The notes beneath the pieces were generated by a model. That model searched no databases and was not told where the DNA came from. It was given only the letters and a program-made list of their open reading frames with translations. DNA of 9,586 nt from positions 1 to 9,586 of the forward strand of contig DAOVGF010000015.1 of the NCBI GenBank assembly GCA_030672545.1. The letters are read 5' to 3'. Shown piece after piece: positions 1 to 5,664 of this stretch. A program made the position numbers and the translations under genes. Numbering within the stretch: position 1 is the first letter of the stretch; each line of letters starts with the position of its first letter. This stretch comes from Candidatus Aerophobota bacterium. Its GTDB lineage: Bacteria > Aerophobota > Aerophobia > Aerophobales > Aerophobaceae.

Positions 1-77
1 CAGTCAAATTCAGTCTCATTAGACTCTACCTGACTCCCTTCCCTCTATTTCTTTATCATTCTGCTCCTCTGAACATA

Positions 78-114
78 TTTCTTCTCGGACCACCAGGGTC
101 CCTAAGGAGAAATG
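78..114. repeat. Imperfect inverted repeat (hairpin), role unknown
   Basis: A five-base perfect stem, GGACC (87-91) with GGTCC (97-101), encloses a five-base loop. TCTC at 83-86 and GAGA at 107-110 could extend it after an asymmetric bulge. No T-run follows, so it does not look like an intrinsic terminator, and it lies upstream of the promoter, so it is not an mRNA leader of the first gene. It could be the stem of a degenerate repeat element or chance. Confidence 0.3.
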
Positions 115-136
115 TCAAATGTTGAGACCCGACCCC
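113..136. repeat. Possible end of a REP-like or transposase-associated repeat
   Basis: The 24 bases begin TGTCAAATGTTGAGACC and end CGACCCC. From memory they resemble a dispersed motif of the form TGTCAA...GAGACCTGACCCC, often seen beside small Y1/IS200-like transposase genes in environmental bacterial genomes. No transposase is in the window and no second copy is visible, so the identification rests on resemblance only. If correct, this is a solo repeat or the remnant edge of an element inserted just upstream of the promoter. Confidence 0.25.
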
Positions 137-146
137 TTCCAATAAA

Positions 147-177
147 TTGACAGTAATGGAATTTATGATAGTATAAT
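147..177 (+). promoter_or_regulatory. Sigma-70-type promoter for the gene cluster
   Basis: A perfect -35 hexamer TTGACA (147-152) and a perfect -10 hexamer TATAAT (172-177) are separated by 19 bases, two more than the optimum. Transcription would start near 184, giving a leader of about 30 bases before the ATG at 215. No other equally good promoter is visible in the window, so it probably drives the first genes and perhaps the whole cluster. The -35 sequence is also the right arm of a TGTCAA (113-118) / TTGACA inverted pair, which may be chance. Confidence 0.7.
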
Positions 178-214
178 ATAGACTAAAAGCAAGTATAAGG
201 AATTATACCAGGAT

Positions 215-1303
215 ATGAAGAAGACAGTGGCCTTAATTATGGCGGGAGGAATTGGCAAAAGATTATGGCCGGAAAGTCGGCTTAGCTATCCTAAGCAACT
301 TTTACAAATTGCTGAGGAAGAAAGCCTGCTTCAAGCTACCTATCGCAGAGCTTCCCACCTTTTTGGCCAGGAGAATACCTATCTGGCTATTCGGGAAGAA
401 ATGAAGAAAGAAGTTGTCTCTCAACTACCTCAGCTTTCCCGAAAAAACCTCATCCTGGAACCTAAAGGGCGAGATACTGCCCCCTGTATTGGCTTTTTCG
501 CTGTTTGGCTCCGTCATCGGTGGGGAGATATCCCTATGGTGGTTTTACCTTCGGATCATCTGATCCGCCAGGAGGAAAGTTTCTTTAAGGCCATTAAAGT
601 TGCCGGCAAACAAGCGGAAAAAAACTTTCTGGTGACCATCGGGATTAAACCCACCCGGGTGGAAACAGGCTACGGCTATCTCCAAATGGGGGAAAAAATA
701 GGAGAGCTAAATGGTATTTCTCTCTACAAGCTAAAACGATTTACCGAGAAACCTTCTCATAAGAAGGCCAAGGAATTTGTGGAACAAGGCAAATTCCTCT
801 GGAATGCTGGAATATTTGTCTGGAAGCCCAGTGTTATTCTGAAAGAAATGGAAAAATTCGTTCCGGAACTCTTCCAGGGTTTATCCGAGATTGAGAAGTT
901 TCTGGGAACCAGTAAAGAAGAGAAGAAAATCAGGAAAATTTATCCTACTTTGCCTAAAATATCTATTGATTATGCCGTAATGGAAAAAACAACTTTGGCC
1001 GTAGCTATACCCGGCGAATTTGACTGGGACGATCTGGGTAACTGGAAGGCTCTGGAGAGAATATTTCCCAAAGACAAGAAAGGGAATATTCTTCGGGGCT
1101 TAGTAGTGCAAAAGAAATGTAACAATTGTATCTTTCTTAACCGGGAGGACAAAACCCTCATGGCGGCTATTGGTGTTTCCAACCTCATCTTGATTAATTC
1201 TCCCTGGGGAATTTTGATAGTCAACTCGGAAATGGCTCAGGAAGTAAAAGATCTGGTCAATGGACTTATCTCTAATGAAGAGCTGAAAAAATATGTGGAA
1301 TAA
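215..1303 (+). CDS. manC: Mannose-1-phosphate guanylyltransferase (GDP-mannose pyrophosphorylase)
   Basis: This cytoplasmic enzyme makes GDP-mannose from mannose-1-phosphate and GTP, a precursor for surface polysaccharide, glycolipid or protein glycosylation. The 362-residue protein carries the nucleotidyltransferase signature at residues 10-28 (AGG-x-G-x-RLWP-x-SR, then PKQ). It also has EPKGRDTAP (82-90), LPSDH (111-115, metal/nucleotide site), GYGYL (152-156), FTEKP (176-180), LWNAGIF (195-201), SIDYAVME (250-257) and FDWDDLGNW (269-277), all characteristic of the family. The length fits the short single-domain type; the C-terminal cupin phosphomannose isomerase domain of the bifunctional form is absent. 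The ATG at 215 has AAGGAA at 197-202, a rather long spacing of 12 bases, but no better start exists and the signature begins at once. The 3' end overlaps the next gene by 11 bases. No other sugar-nucleotide gene is nearby, so the end product is unknown. Confidence 0.93.
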   Translation: MKKTVALIMAGGIGKRLWPESRLSYPKQLLQIAEEESLLQATYRRASHLFGQENTYLAIREEMKKEVVSQLPQLSRKNLILEPKGRDTAPCIGFFAVWLRHRWGDIPMVVLPSDHLIRQEESFFKAIKVAGKQAEKNFLVTIGIKPTRVETGYGYLQMGEKIGELNGISLYKLKRFTEKPSHKKAKEFVEQGKFLWNAGIFVWKPSVILKEMEKFVPELFQGLSEIEKFLGTSKEEKKIRKIYPTLPKISIDYAVMEKTTLAVAIPGEFDWDDLGNWKALERIFPKDKKGNILRGLVVQKKCNNCIFLNREDKTLMAAIGVSNLILINSPWGILIVNSEMAQEVKDLVNGLISNEELKKYVE

Positions 1304-2339
1304 CGGAAAAAATTTACTCTTGGCTAAACTTAAGGAAAAAATCAAGCAACAAGACCTTGATGCTTTCTTAATTACCAATCCCTATAATATCTTTTATCTA
1401 ACTAACCTCCGGATAGAAGGTGCTCTTATTCTTTCTCCCGGGGCCAATATTCTTATTACTTCTTCTTTGTACGCTGAGGAAATAAGTAAAAACTGTCATA
1501 ACTGGCAAATAAAAATTCAAAAAGAGTCTTTGTGTGCTAGTCTCCTTCATTTGTGGAAAAATCTTGAAACTATGAAAATTGGCTTTGAGTCTTCCCACAT
1601 TTCCTACCAGCAGTACCAAAAGCTAATTACTGTCGGGAGACACCGGTTGATCCCCTGTCAGGGGATGGTGGAGAGCTTTCGGCTAATTAAGGAGGAAAAA
1701 GAGCTTGCTTTTATCAAAAGAGCCTTTCAGGCTACTTTGATTACTCTTGACTATCTGGAAAGCAAGCTCCAGCCGGGAATTACTGAAAGAGAACTTTATG
1801 ATCAAGCCGTGAATAAAATTCATGCCCTGGCTGATGAAGTGGCTTTTTCTCCTATTATCCTTTTTGGTGAGAGAACTTCCCTACCTCACGGCAGACCCAG
1901 TGGAAGAAAGCTAAATCAAGGCGAGGGAGTTCTCTTAGATATAGGAGCAAAAGTTGAAAATTACTGTGCAGATTTAACCAGAACTGTATTCTTCGGAGAA
2001 ATTGAGCCGGAGTGGCAAGAAATCTATAATTTGGTTGAGAGAGCTCAGATAAGAGGTCTTGAGGAAATAAGACCGGGAGAAAAAGCCTCTCGGATTGATC
2101 AGGTAATAAGAGAAGTAATCGAGAAAAGTGGCTATGGGAACAGTTTTTTCCATGGCAGCGGACACGGAGTTGGACTTGAGGTCCACGAACGACCTTTCCT
2201 TAACCGTCACTCCGACCATGTCTTAAAAGCAGGTATGGTAGTCACGGTGGAACCTGGGATTTATCTTCCGGGAAAGGGAGGAATTAGACTGGAAAAAATG
2301 GTCTTGATAACTGATAAAGGAGGAGAAATTCTCAAATGA
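1293..2339 (+). CDS. M24 family metallopeptidase (Xaa-Pro aminopeptidase/dipeptidase)
   Basis: This is a cytoplasmic 'pita-bread' metallopeptidase expected to cleave peptides with proline in the second position. The 348-residue protein has an N-terminal creatinase-like domain (about 1-130, with NPYNIFYLTNL at 29-39) and a catalytic domain (about 135-348). The five metal ligands of the family are visible: Asp216 (LLDIGA), Asp227 (CADLTRT), His291 (HGSGHGVG), Glu320 (TVEPGIY) and Glu334 (IRLEKM). SLPHGRP (196-202) carries the conserved substrate-side His199. The ATG at 1293 overlaps the previous gene by 11 bases and has only a weak ribosome site; a TTG at 1320 is a possible alternative start. 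The 3' end overlaps efp as ATGA, suggesting coupled translation. An M24 gene directly before efp is a conserved arrangement (yqhT-efp in B. subtilis). Whether it acts as an aminopeptidase or a dipeptidase cannot be told from the sequence. Confidence 0.92.
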   Translation: MWNNGKNLLLAKLKEKIKQQDLDAFLITNPYNIFYLTNLRIEGALILSPGANILITSSLYAEEISKNCHNWQIKIQKESLCASLLHLWKNLETMKIGFESSHISYQQYQKLITVGRHRLIPCQGMVESFRLIKEEKELAFIKRAFQATLITLDYLESKLQPGITERELYDQAVNKIHALADEVAFSPIILFGERTSLPHGRPSGRKLNQGEGVLLDIGAKVENYCADLTRTVFFGEIEPEWQEIYNLVERAQIRGLEEIRPGEKASRIDQVIREVIEKSGYGNSFFHGSGHGVGLEVHERPFLNRHSDHVLKAGMVVTVEPGIYLPGKGGIRLEKMVLITDKGGEILK

Positions 2340-2896
2340 TTACGGCTAATGACCTCCGACAAGGAACAACTATTGAACTGGAAGGAACCCTTTATGTGGT
2401 CGAAGAATTTCAACATGTCAAAAGAGGACGAGGGGGAGCCTTTGTGCGGACTAAACTCAAGAGCCTGCGTACCCTGGAGACTATCCGGGAAGTATTTCAA
2501 CCAGGGGAGAAACTAAAGGATGCCTTCATAAGCTCCCGGAAAGCTCAGTATCTTTACCGGGAAGGAAACAATTTTCAGTTTATGGATTTGGATAATTTTG
2601 AAGAAAAGATTATTCCCCAGGATTTCTTAGGAGAGAAGGTAAATTTTCTTTCCCATAATTTAGAAGTTACCTTAAACCTATACGAAGGACAAATAGTGGA
2701 CCTGGAACTTCCTTCTTCGGTAGAACTAGAGGTAAAGAAATCTTCTCCCGGCTTAAAGGGTGATACAGTAGGCTCGGCTACCAAACCAGTAACCCTGGAA
2801 TCCGGATATACTCTGCGGGTGCCGCTTTTTATTAAGGAAGGTGATCTTATTCGGGTAGACACTCGAACGGGTGAGTATCTGGGAAAAAGCAGCTAA
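2336..2896 (+). CDS. efp: Elongation factor P, arginine-tip variant
   Basis: EF-P binds between the P and E sites of stalled ribosomes and speeds peptide-bond formation at polyproline stretches. The protein is 186 residues, the usual size, with a KOW-like N-terminal domain (about 1-63) and two OB-type domains. The C-terminal signature is clear: ESGYTLRVPLFIKEGDLIRVDTR at about 155-177, ending in GEYLGK. The loop that reaches the peptidyl-transferase centre reads VKRGRGGAF (28-36), with Arg32 at the tip. In E. coli the equivalent residue is a beta-lysylated Lys34, and in B. subtilis it is Lys32. Arginine here is otherwise known from EarP-rhamnosylated EF-P of some Proteobacteria. Arg30 also replaces the common Pro of the loop. 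The start is supported by AAAGGAGGAG about 11 bases upstream and by the ATGA overlap with the peptidase gene. No modification enzyme is encoded in the window. Confidence 0.96.
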   Translation: MITANDLRQGTTIELEGTLYVVEEFQHVKRGRGGAFVRTKLKSLRTLETIREVFQPGEKLKDAFISSRKAQYLYREGNNFQFMDLDNFEEKIIPQDFLGEKVNFLSHNLEVTLNLYEGQIVDLELPSSVELEVKKSSPGLKGDTVGSATKPVTLESGYTLRVPLFIKEGDLIRVDTRTGEYLGKSS

Positions 2897-2925
2897 TTCT
2901 CCAAGCAGGTAAAAGAGAGAGAAAG

Positions 2926-3366
2926 ATGGATCTTAAGATACTGCAGAAAATAATAGAAATCTTTGAGGCTTCTTCTTTGTGGGAACTGGAAATAGAAGAA
3001 AAAGGGACGCGCTTCCATCTGAGCAAAAAGCGGGGAAAAGAACCATTGTTTCCCCAGCAACTTCCTTCCTCTCCTAAGCAGAGTGAAGAAAAAAAGGTCC
3101 TGGAGATAGAAGGAGAAAAGAAAAAATTGACAGTTGTTCGCTCTCCTCTGGTAGGGACCGTTTATCGGGCTCTATCCCCGGAAGATAAGCCCTTAGTGAA
3201 AGCAAGAGATAAGGTTGTAGTCGGCCAGACTCTCTGTGTTATTGAAGCCATGAAGGTAATGAATGAGATAACTTCTGAAGTAAATGGGAGAATAAAAGAT
3301 ATTCTGATTAAAAATGGTCAACCGGTAGAATATGACCAGGAACTCTTTCTCATAAAGGAACATTAA
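2926..3366 (+). CDS. accB: Biotin carboxyl carrier protein of acetyl-CoA carboxylase
   Basis: This protein carries the biotin that shuttles carboxyl groups in acetyl-CoA carboxylase, the committed step of fatty-acid synthesis. At 146 residues it is of normal size. An N-terminal segment (1-35, MDLKILQKIIEIFEASSLWELEIEE) matches the dimer/AccC-contact region of AccB. A charged linker follows (about 36-68), and then the biotinyl domain (about 70-146). The biotinylation motif EAMKVMNEI places the acceptor at Lys110. The 'thumb' insertion typical of AccB rather than other biotinyl domains is present (YRALSPEDKP, 80-89). The ribosome site is weak (purine-rich GAGAGAGAAAG before the ATG). The gene begins 29 bases after efp, and its stop overlaps the accC start by one base (TAATG), so the two are surely cotranslated. 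Confidence 0.95.
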   Translation: MDLKILQKIIEIFEASSLWELEIEEKGTRFHLSKKRGKEPLFPQQLPSSPKQSEEKKVLEIEGEKKKLTVVRSPLVGTVYRALSPEDKPLVKARDKVVVGQTLCVIEAMKVMNEITSEVNGRIKDILIKNGQPVEYDQELFLIKEH

Positions 3367-4709
3367 TGTTCTCTAGAATTCTGGTAGCTAACCGGGGAGA
3401 GATAGCTCTACGCATTATTAGAGCCTGTAAAGAATTAGGTATAGAAACAGTAGTTGTTTTTTCCAAGGAAGATGAGCAGTCACTACCAGTGCTTTTCGCT
3501 GACGAAGCCATTTGTATTGGTCCCCGCGAACCGGCCGAGAGCTATCTTAACGTGCCGCGAATCATCAGTGCAGCAGAAATTGCTGGAGCCGAGGCTATTC
3601 ATCCAGGTTACGGTTTCCTGGCTGAGAGTGAATATTTTGCTGAGGTTTGCCGGTCCTCAGGAATAGAGTTTATCGGACCCGGCCACGAAGTTATCCAGAA
3701 ACTGGGAAATAAGATTGAAGCACGCAATACTCTCTCCCAAGTGGGTATTTCGGTAATCCCTGGCTCAGGGAAAATTATTAGGGACAAAAAACAAGCCGAG
3801 CAGGTTTGTTCTCGTCTGGGCTATCCAGTAGTTTTGAAAGCGGTTGCTGGAGGGGGCGGCCGGGGAATGCGGGTAGTGAAAAAGCGACGAGAACTTGATT
3901 CTCTCTTTAAACTTGCTCAGCAGGAAGCCAAGATTGCCTTCGGAAAACCAGATATTTACATCGAAAAATACTTAAGCCGGGTTAGGCATATTGAATTTCA
4001 AATTCTGGCCGACAAGTTCGGACAGGTAGTTCATTTTGGAGAGAGAAACTGTTCCATTCAGAGGAGATACCAGAAATTAATGGAAGAATCCCCCTCCACT
4101 TTTTTAAATGAGTCTCTTCGTCAGAAGATGGGTGAAGTAGCGGTCAAAGTAGCCAAAGAATTAAAGTATTCAGGAGCAGGCACCATAGAGTTTTTGATGA
4201 ATGAGGACCAGGATTTTTATTTTATGGAGATGAACACCCGCCTTCAAGTTGAGCATCCGGTAACTGAAATGGTTACGGGCAGAGATCTGGTAAAAGACCA
4301 GATAAGAATCGCCGGAGGAGAAGTTTTAGGTTATACCCAAGGAGATATTAAAATTCAAGGAGTGGCCATTGAGTCTCGAATAACGGCCGAAGATCCGGAA
4401 AAAAATTTCACCCCTTTTCCCGGAACAGTAACGGCTTTTCATCTTCCTGGAGGACCAGGGATTAGAGTAGACACTCATGTATACGCTAGCTACACCATCC
4501 CCTCCTCGTATGATTCTCTCATTTGCAAACTTATCACCTGGGGTATAGACCGAGCCGAAGCTATCTCCAGAATGCGTAGAGCTCTAGAAGAATTTGTCAT
4601 CGAGGGAATAAAAACTACCATTCCTTTTCACCAACGGATAGTAGAAAACGAGTCTTTCGTCAAAGGTGAGTTTTTCACCGATTTTCTGGAAAAAGAACTG
4701 AGAAAGTAG
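3366..4709 (+). CDS. accC: Biotin carboxylase subunit of acetyl-CoA carboxylase
   Basis: This enzyme uses ATP and bicarbonate to carboxylate biotin on AccB. The 447-residue protein is full length. The N-terminal domain (RILVANRGEIALRIIRA, 4-20; HPGYGFLAE, 79-87) is followed by the ATP-grasp domain with the glycine-rich loop GGGGRGM (162-168), Lys116 and Lys158. The catalytic region includes RHIEFQ (207-212), QRRYQK (232-237), EMNTRLQVEHPVTEM (288-302, with Glu288 and the catalytic Arg292) and a C-terminal lid domain with YDSLICKLI (382-390). Tyr235 stands where E. coli has His236, a position known to vary among biotin carboxylases. Sequence and the accB partner favour AccC over pyruvate or propionyl carboxylases: there is no fused carboxyltransferase. 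The carboxyltransferase genes accA and accD are not in this window and must lie elsewhere. Confidence 0.96.
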   Translation: MFSRILVANRGEIALRIIRACKELGIETVVVFSKEDEQSLPVLFADEAICIGPREPAESYLNVPRIISAAEIAGAEAIHPGYGFLAESEYFAEVCRSSGIEFIGPGHEVIQKLGNKIEARNTLSQVGISVIPGSGKIIRDKKQAEQVCSRLGYPVVLKAVAGGGGRGMRVVKKRRELDSLFKLAQQEAKIAFGKPDIYIEKYLSRVRHIEFQILADKFGQVVHFGERNCSIQRRYQKLMEESPSTFLNESLRQKMGEVAVKVAKELKYSGAGTIEFLMNEDQDFYFMEMNTRLQVEHPVTEMVTGRDLVKDQIRIAGGEVLGYTQGDIKIQGVAIESRITAEDPEKNFTPFPGTVTAFHLPGGPGIRVDTHVYASYTIPSSYDSLICKLITWGIDRAEAISRMRRALEEFVIEGIKTTIPFHQRIVENESFVKGEFFTDFLEKELRK

Positions 4710-4802
4710 CTTAAAAAATGGGTCAGAGAATAGAGAAACAAAGAGAAAACTCCAGAATCTTCTGAATTGAGGGTTGGTTAATTTGGAATAAAGGAGAGAA
4801 AA
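4710..4802 (+). other. Largest internal gap, between accC and the Asp23-family gene
   Basis: This 93-base gap is the longest break in the cluster and the likeliest place for a transcript boundary. I see no clean promoter: a TTGAGG at 4767-4772 lacks a matching -10. There is also no stem-loop followed by a T-run. A short CAGAA/TTCTG inverted repeat (4753-4764) leaves a loop too small to be stable. The right end carries the ribosome site for the next gene. Confidence 0.5.
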
Positions 4803-4805
4803 TTG
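4790..4805 (+). promoter_or_regulatory. Ribosome binding site that fixes a TTG start
   Basis: AAAGGAG (4790-4796) lies six bases before the TTG at 4803. An in-frame stop at 4779-4781 excludes any ATG further upstream. This supports TTG as the true initiation codon of the Asp23-family gene. Confidence 0.8.
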
Positions 4806-5105
4806 AGCGAGGAAAGAAAGTATGAGATAGACAGAAAAGTGATTGTAGAGATAATAAAAAAGACTCTCAACCGGATTGAAGGTATCCACTCTATTAAAAA
4901 GAGTCTTTGGAGAGAAAATATTAATATAAAAATTAGCGACGAAGGCTTAAAATTACGTTTGGGACTAATAGTAAAAAGTGGTACAGTTATTCCGGAAGTA
5001 GCCGAAAAAGCTAACCAGGAATTAAAGGAAACTATTGAGAAGACGCTCGGTCTTCCAGTAGTTGACTTGAAAATAAAGATAAAGGGAATTAAGTTTTCCC
5101 GCTAA
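4803..5105 (+). CDS. Asp23/Gls24 family protein (YqhY-like)
   Basis: This is a small soluble protein of 100 residues, starting at TTG. The pattern YEIDRKVIVEIIKKTLNRIEGI (about 7-28) followed by alternating strands, and a C-terminal helix ending LGLPVVDLKIKIKGI (82-96), is that of the Asp23/Gls24 (DUF322) family. Members are abundant in Firmicutes, and in Staphylococcus aureus Asp23 is held at the membrane by AmaP, encoded here by the next gene. Its place right after accC matches B. subtilis yqhY, whose loss selects mutations in acetyl-CoA carboxylase genes, so a link to lipid synthesis is plausible. That functional link is inferred from position, not from the sequence. No catalytic residues are expected. 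Confidence 0.85.
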   Translation: MSEERKYEIDRKVIVEIIKKTLNRIEGIHSIKKSLWRENINIKISDEGLKLRLGLIVKSGTVIPEVAEKANQELKETIEKTLGLPVVDLKIKIKGIKFSR

Positions 5106-5118
5106 ATTTCAGTTGAAG

Positions 5119-5133
5119 AAGGAGGACAAAATG
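5119..5133 (+). promoter_or_regulatory. Ribosome binding site that fixes the amaP start
   Basis: A strong AAGGAGG (5119-5125) sits five bases before the ATG at 5131. An in-frame TTG at 5113 would place this site inside the coding sequence and add six mostly charged residues before the first membrane segment, so the ATG is preferred. Confidence 0.85.
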
Positions 5134-5652
5134 CCAATTTATCAAAAGCTTCTTTGGACAATCGGCCTGTTGGCTCTGGCAGCTCTTTGTCTGGGTGGAT
5201 TTCTGATAACTACGGGAGCTCTTCCTCGAATCATTATTGATAATGCCCTGGGATCTCTATATCTCTCACCAATGATAAGATCAGTAGCCGCTTTGATTTT
5301 TGCTCTTTTATTTGTCCTGAGTATCTATCTTCCTTATGCTACCTGGATGGAAGGTCAAAGCGATGTAGTTAGTCTTCGGAATCCCCTGGGAGAGGTAGAA
5401 ATTTCTCAGAAGGCTATTTCTGACTTTATCCAACGGGTAGGAGGAGAGGTAGAGGGAGTACAGGATCTTCACGCCCGGGTTAAATCAACCGAAGAGGGCC
5501 TCAATGTCTTTGTCAATCTGGCGGCTCAGTCTCAGGGTGAGATCCCCCGGTTAATTAATGAACTTCAAACCGTAATCAAAAACTATCTTAATAAGACCGT
5601 AGGAATTGAGAACATTGGAGAAGTGAAAGTAAAGGTAACTAAAATCCTTTAA
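5131..5652 (+). CDS. amaP: Alkaline shock response membrane anchor protein AmaP
   Basis: This membrane protein is expected to tether Asp23-family proteins to the inner membrane. With the ATG at 5131 it has 173 residues. Two hydrophobic segments, about 7-29 and 51-72, form a hairpin, followed by a soluble C-terminal half. The NPLGEVEIS motif (84-92) opens that half, which is itself Asp23-like. VEISQKAISDFIQRVGGEVEGV (89-110) lines up with EIDRKVIVEIIKKTLNRIEGI of the preceding gene, and both end in a short strand rich in V and K. Two tandem genes therefore carry the same fold, one soluble and one anchored, which supports a partner relationship. It lies 25 bases after its partner and 12 before the next gene. 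The family assignment is strong; the physiological role outside Staphylococcus is poorly known. Confidence 0.88.
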   Translation: MPIYQKLLWTIGLLALAALCLGGFLITTGALPRIIIDNALGSLYLSPMIRSVAALIFALLFVLSIYLPYATWMEGQSDVVSLRNPLGEVEISQKAISDFIQRVGGEVEGVQDLHARVKSTEEGLNVFVNLAAQSQGEIPRLINELQTVIKNYLNKTVGIENIGEVKVKVTKIL

Positions 5653-5664
5653 ATTTGTTAGATA

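Larger units (their letters stand above)
1..214. other. Non-coding leader region upstream of the first gene
   Basis: I find no convincing coding sequence here. One + strand frame stays open from about base 3 to base 126, but it has no recognisable protein character, and minus-strand starts meet stops within a few codons. The stretch holds an imperfect hairpin around 78-114, a possible degenerate repeat end at 113-136 and a promoter at 147-177. No rho-independent terminator with a T-run is visible, so how the upstream gene (outside the window) ends cannot be told. Confidence 0.7.

Noticed and set aside
1..40. Loose 10-base periodicity with CAGTC/GACTC units
   Set aside because: The units are degenerate and only four in number at the window edge; chance cannot be excluded and no function suggests itself.
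215..1303. Bifunctional ManC/phosphomannose isomerase
   Set aside because: The protein stops at 362 residues, before the C-terminal cupin isomerase domain, and the next gene is an unrelated peptidase.
4059..4076. Tyr235 in AccC where E. coli has His236, as a possible inactive enzyme
   Set aside because: Other active biotin carboxylases carry Tyr, Phe or Asn here, and the catalytic Lys237, Glu288 and Arg292 are all present.
4753..4764. Terminator between accC and the Asp23-family gene
   Set aside because: The inverted repeat CAGAA/TTCTG leaves a two-base loop, is AT-rich and is not followed by a T-run.
4584..4889. Minus-strand open frame of about 100 codons across the accC end and the following gap
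   Set aside because: It is antisense to the well-supported 3' end of accC and to the Asp23-family gene, has low-complexity F/L/S content, and shows no family motif. It is a shadow of real genes.
5113..5130. TTG at 5113 as the start of amaP
   Set aside because: The strong AAGGAGG at 5119-5125 would fall within the coding sequence, while it is ideally spaced for the ATG at 5131.
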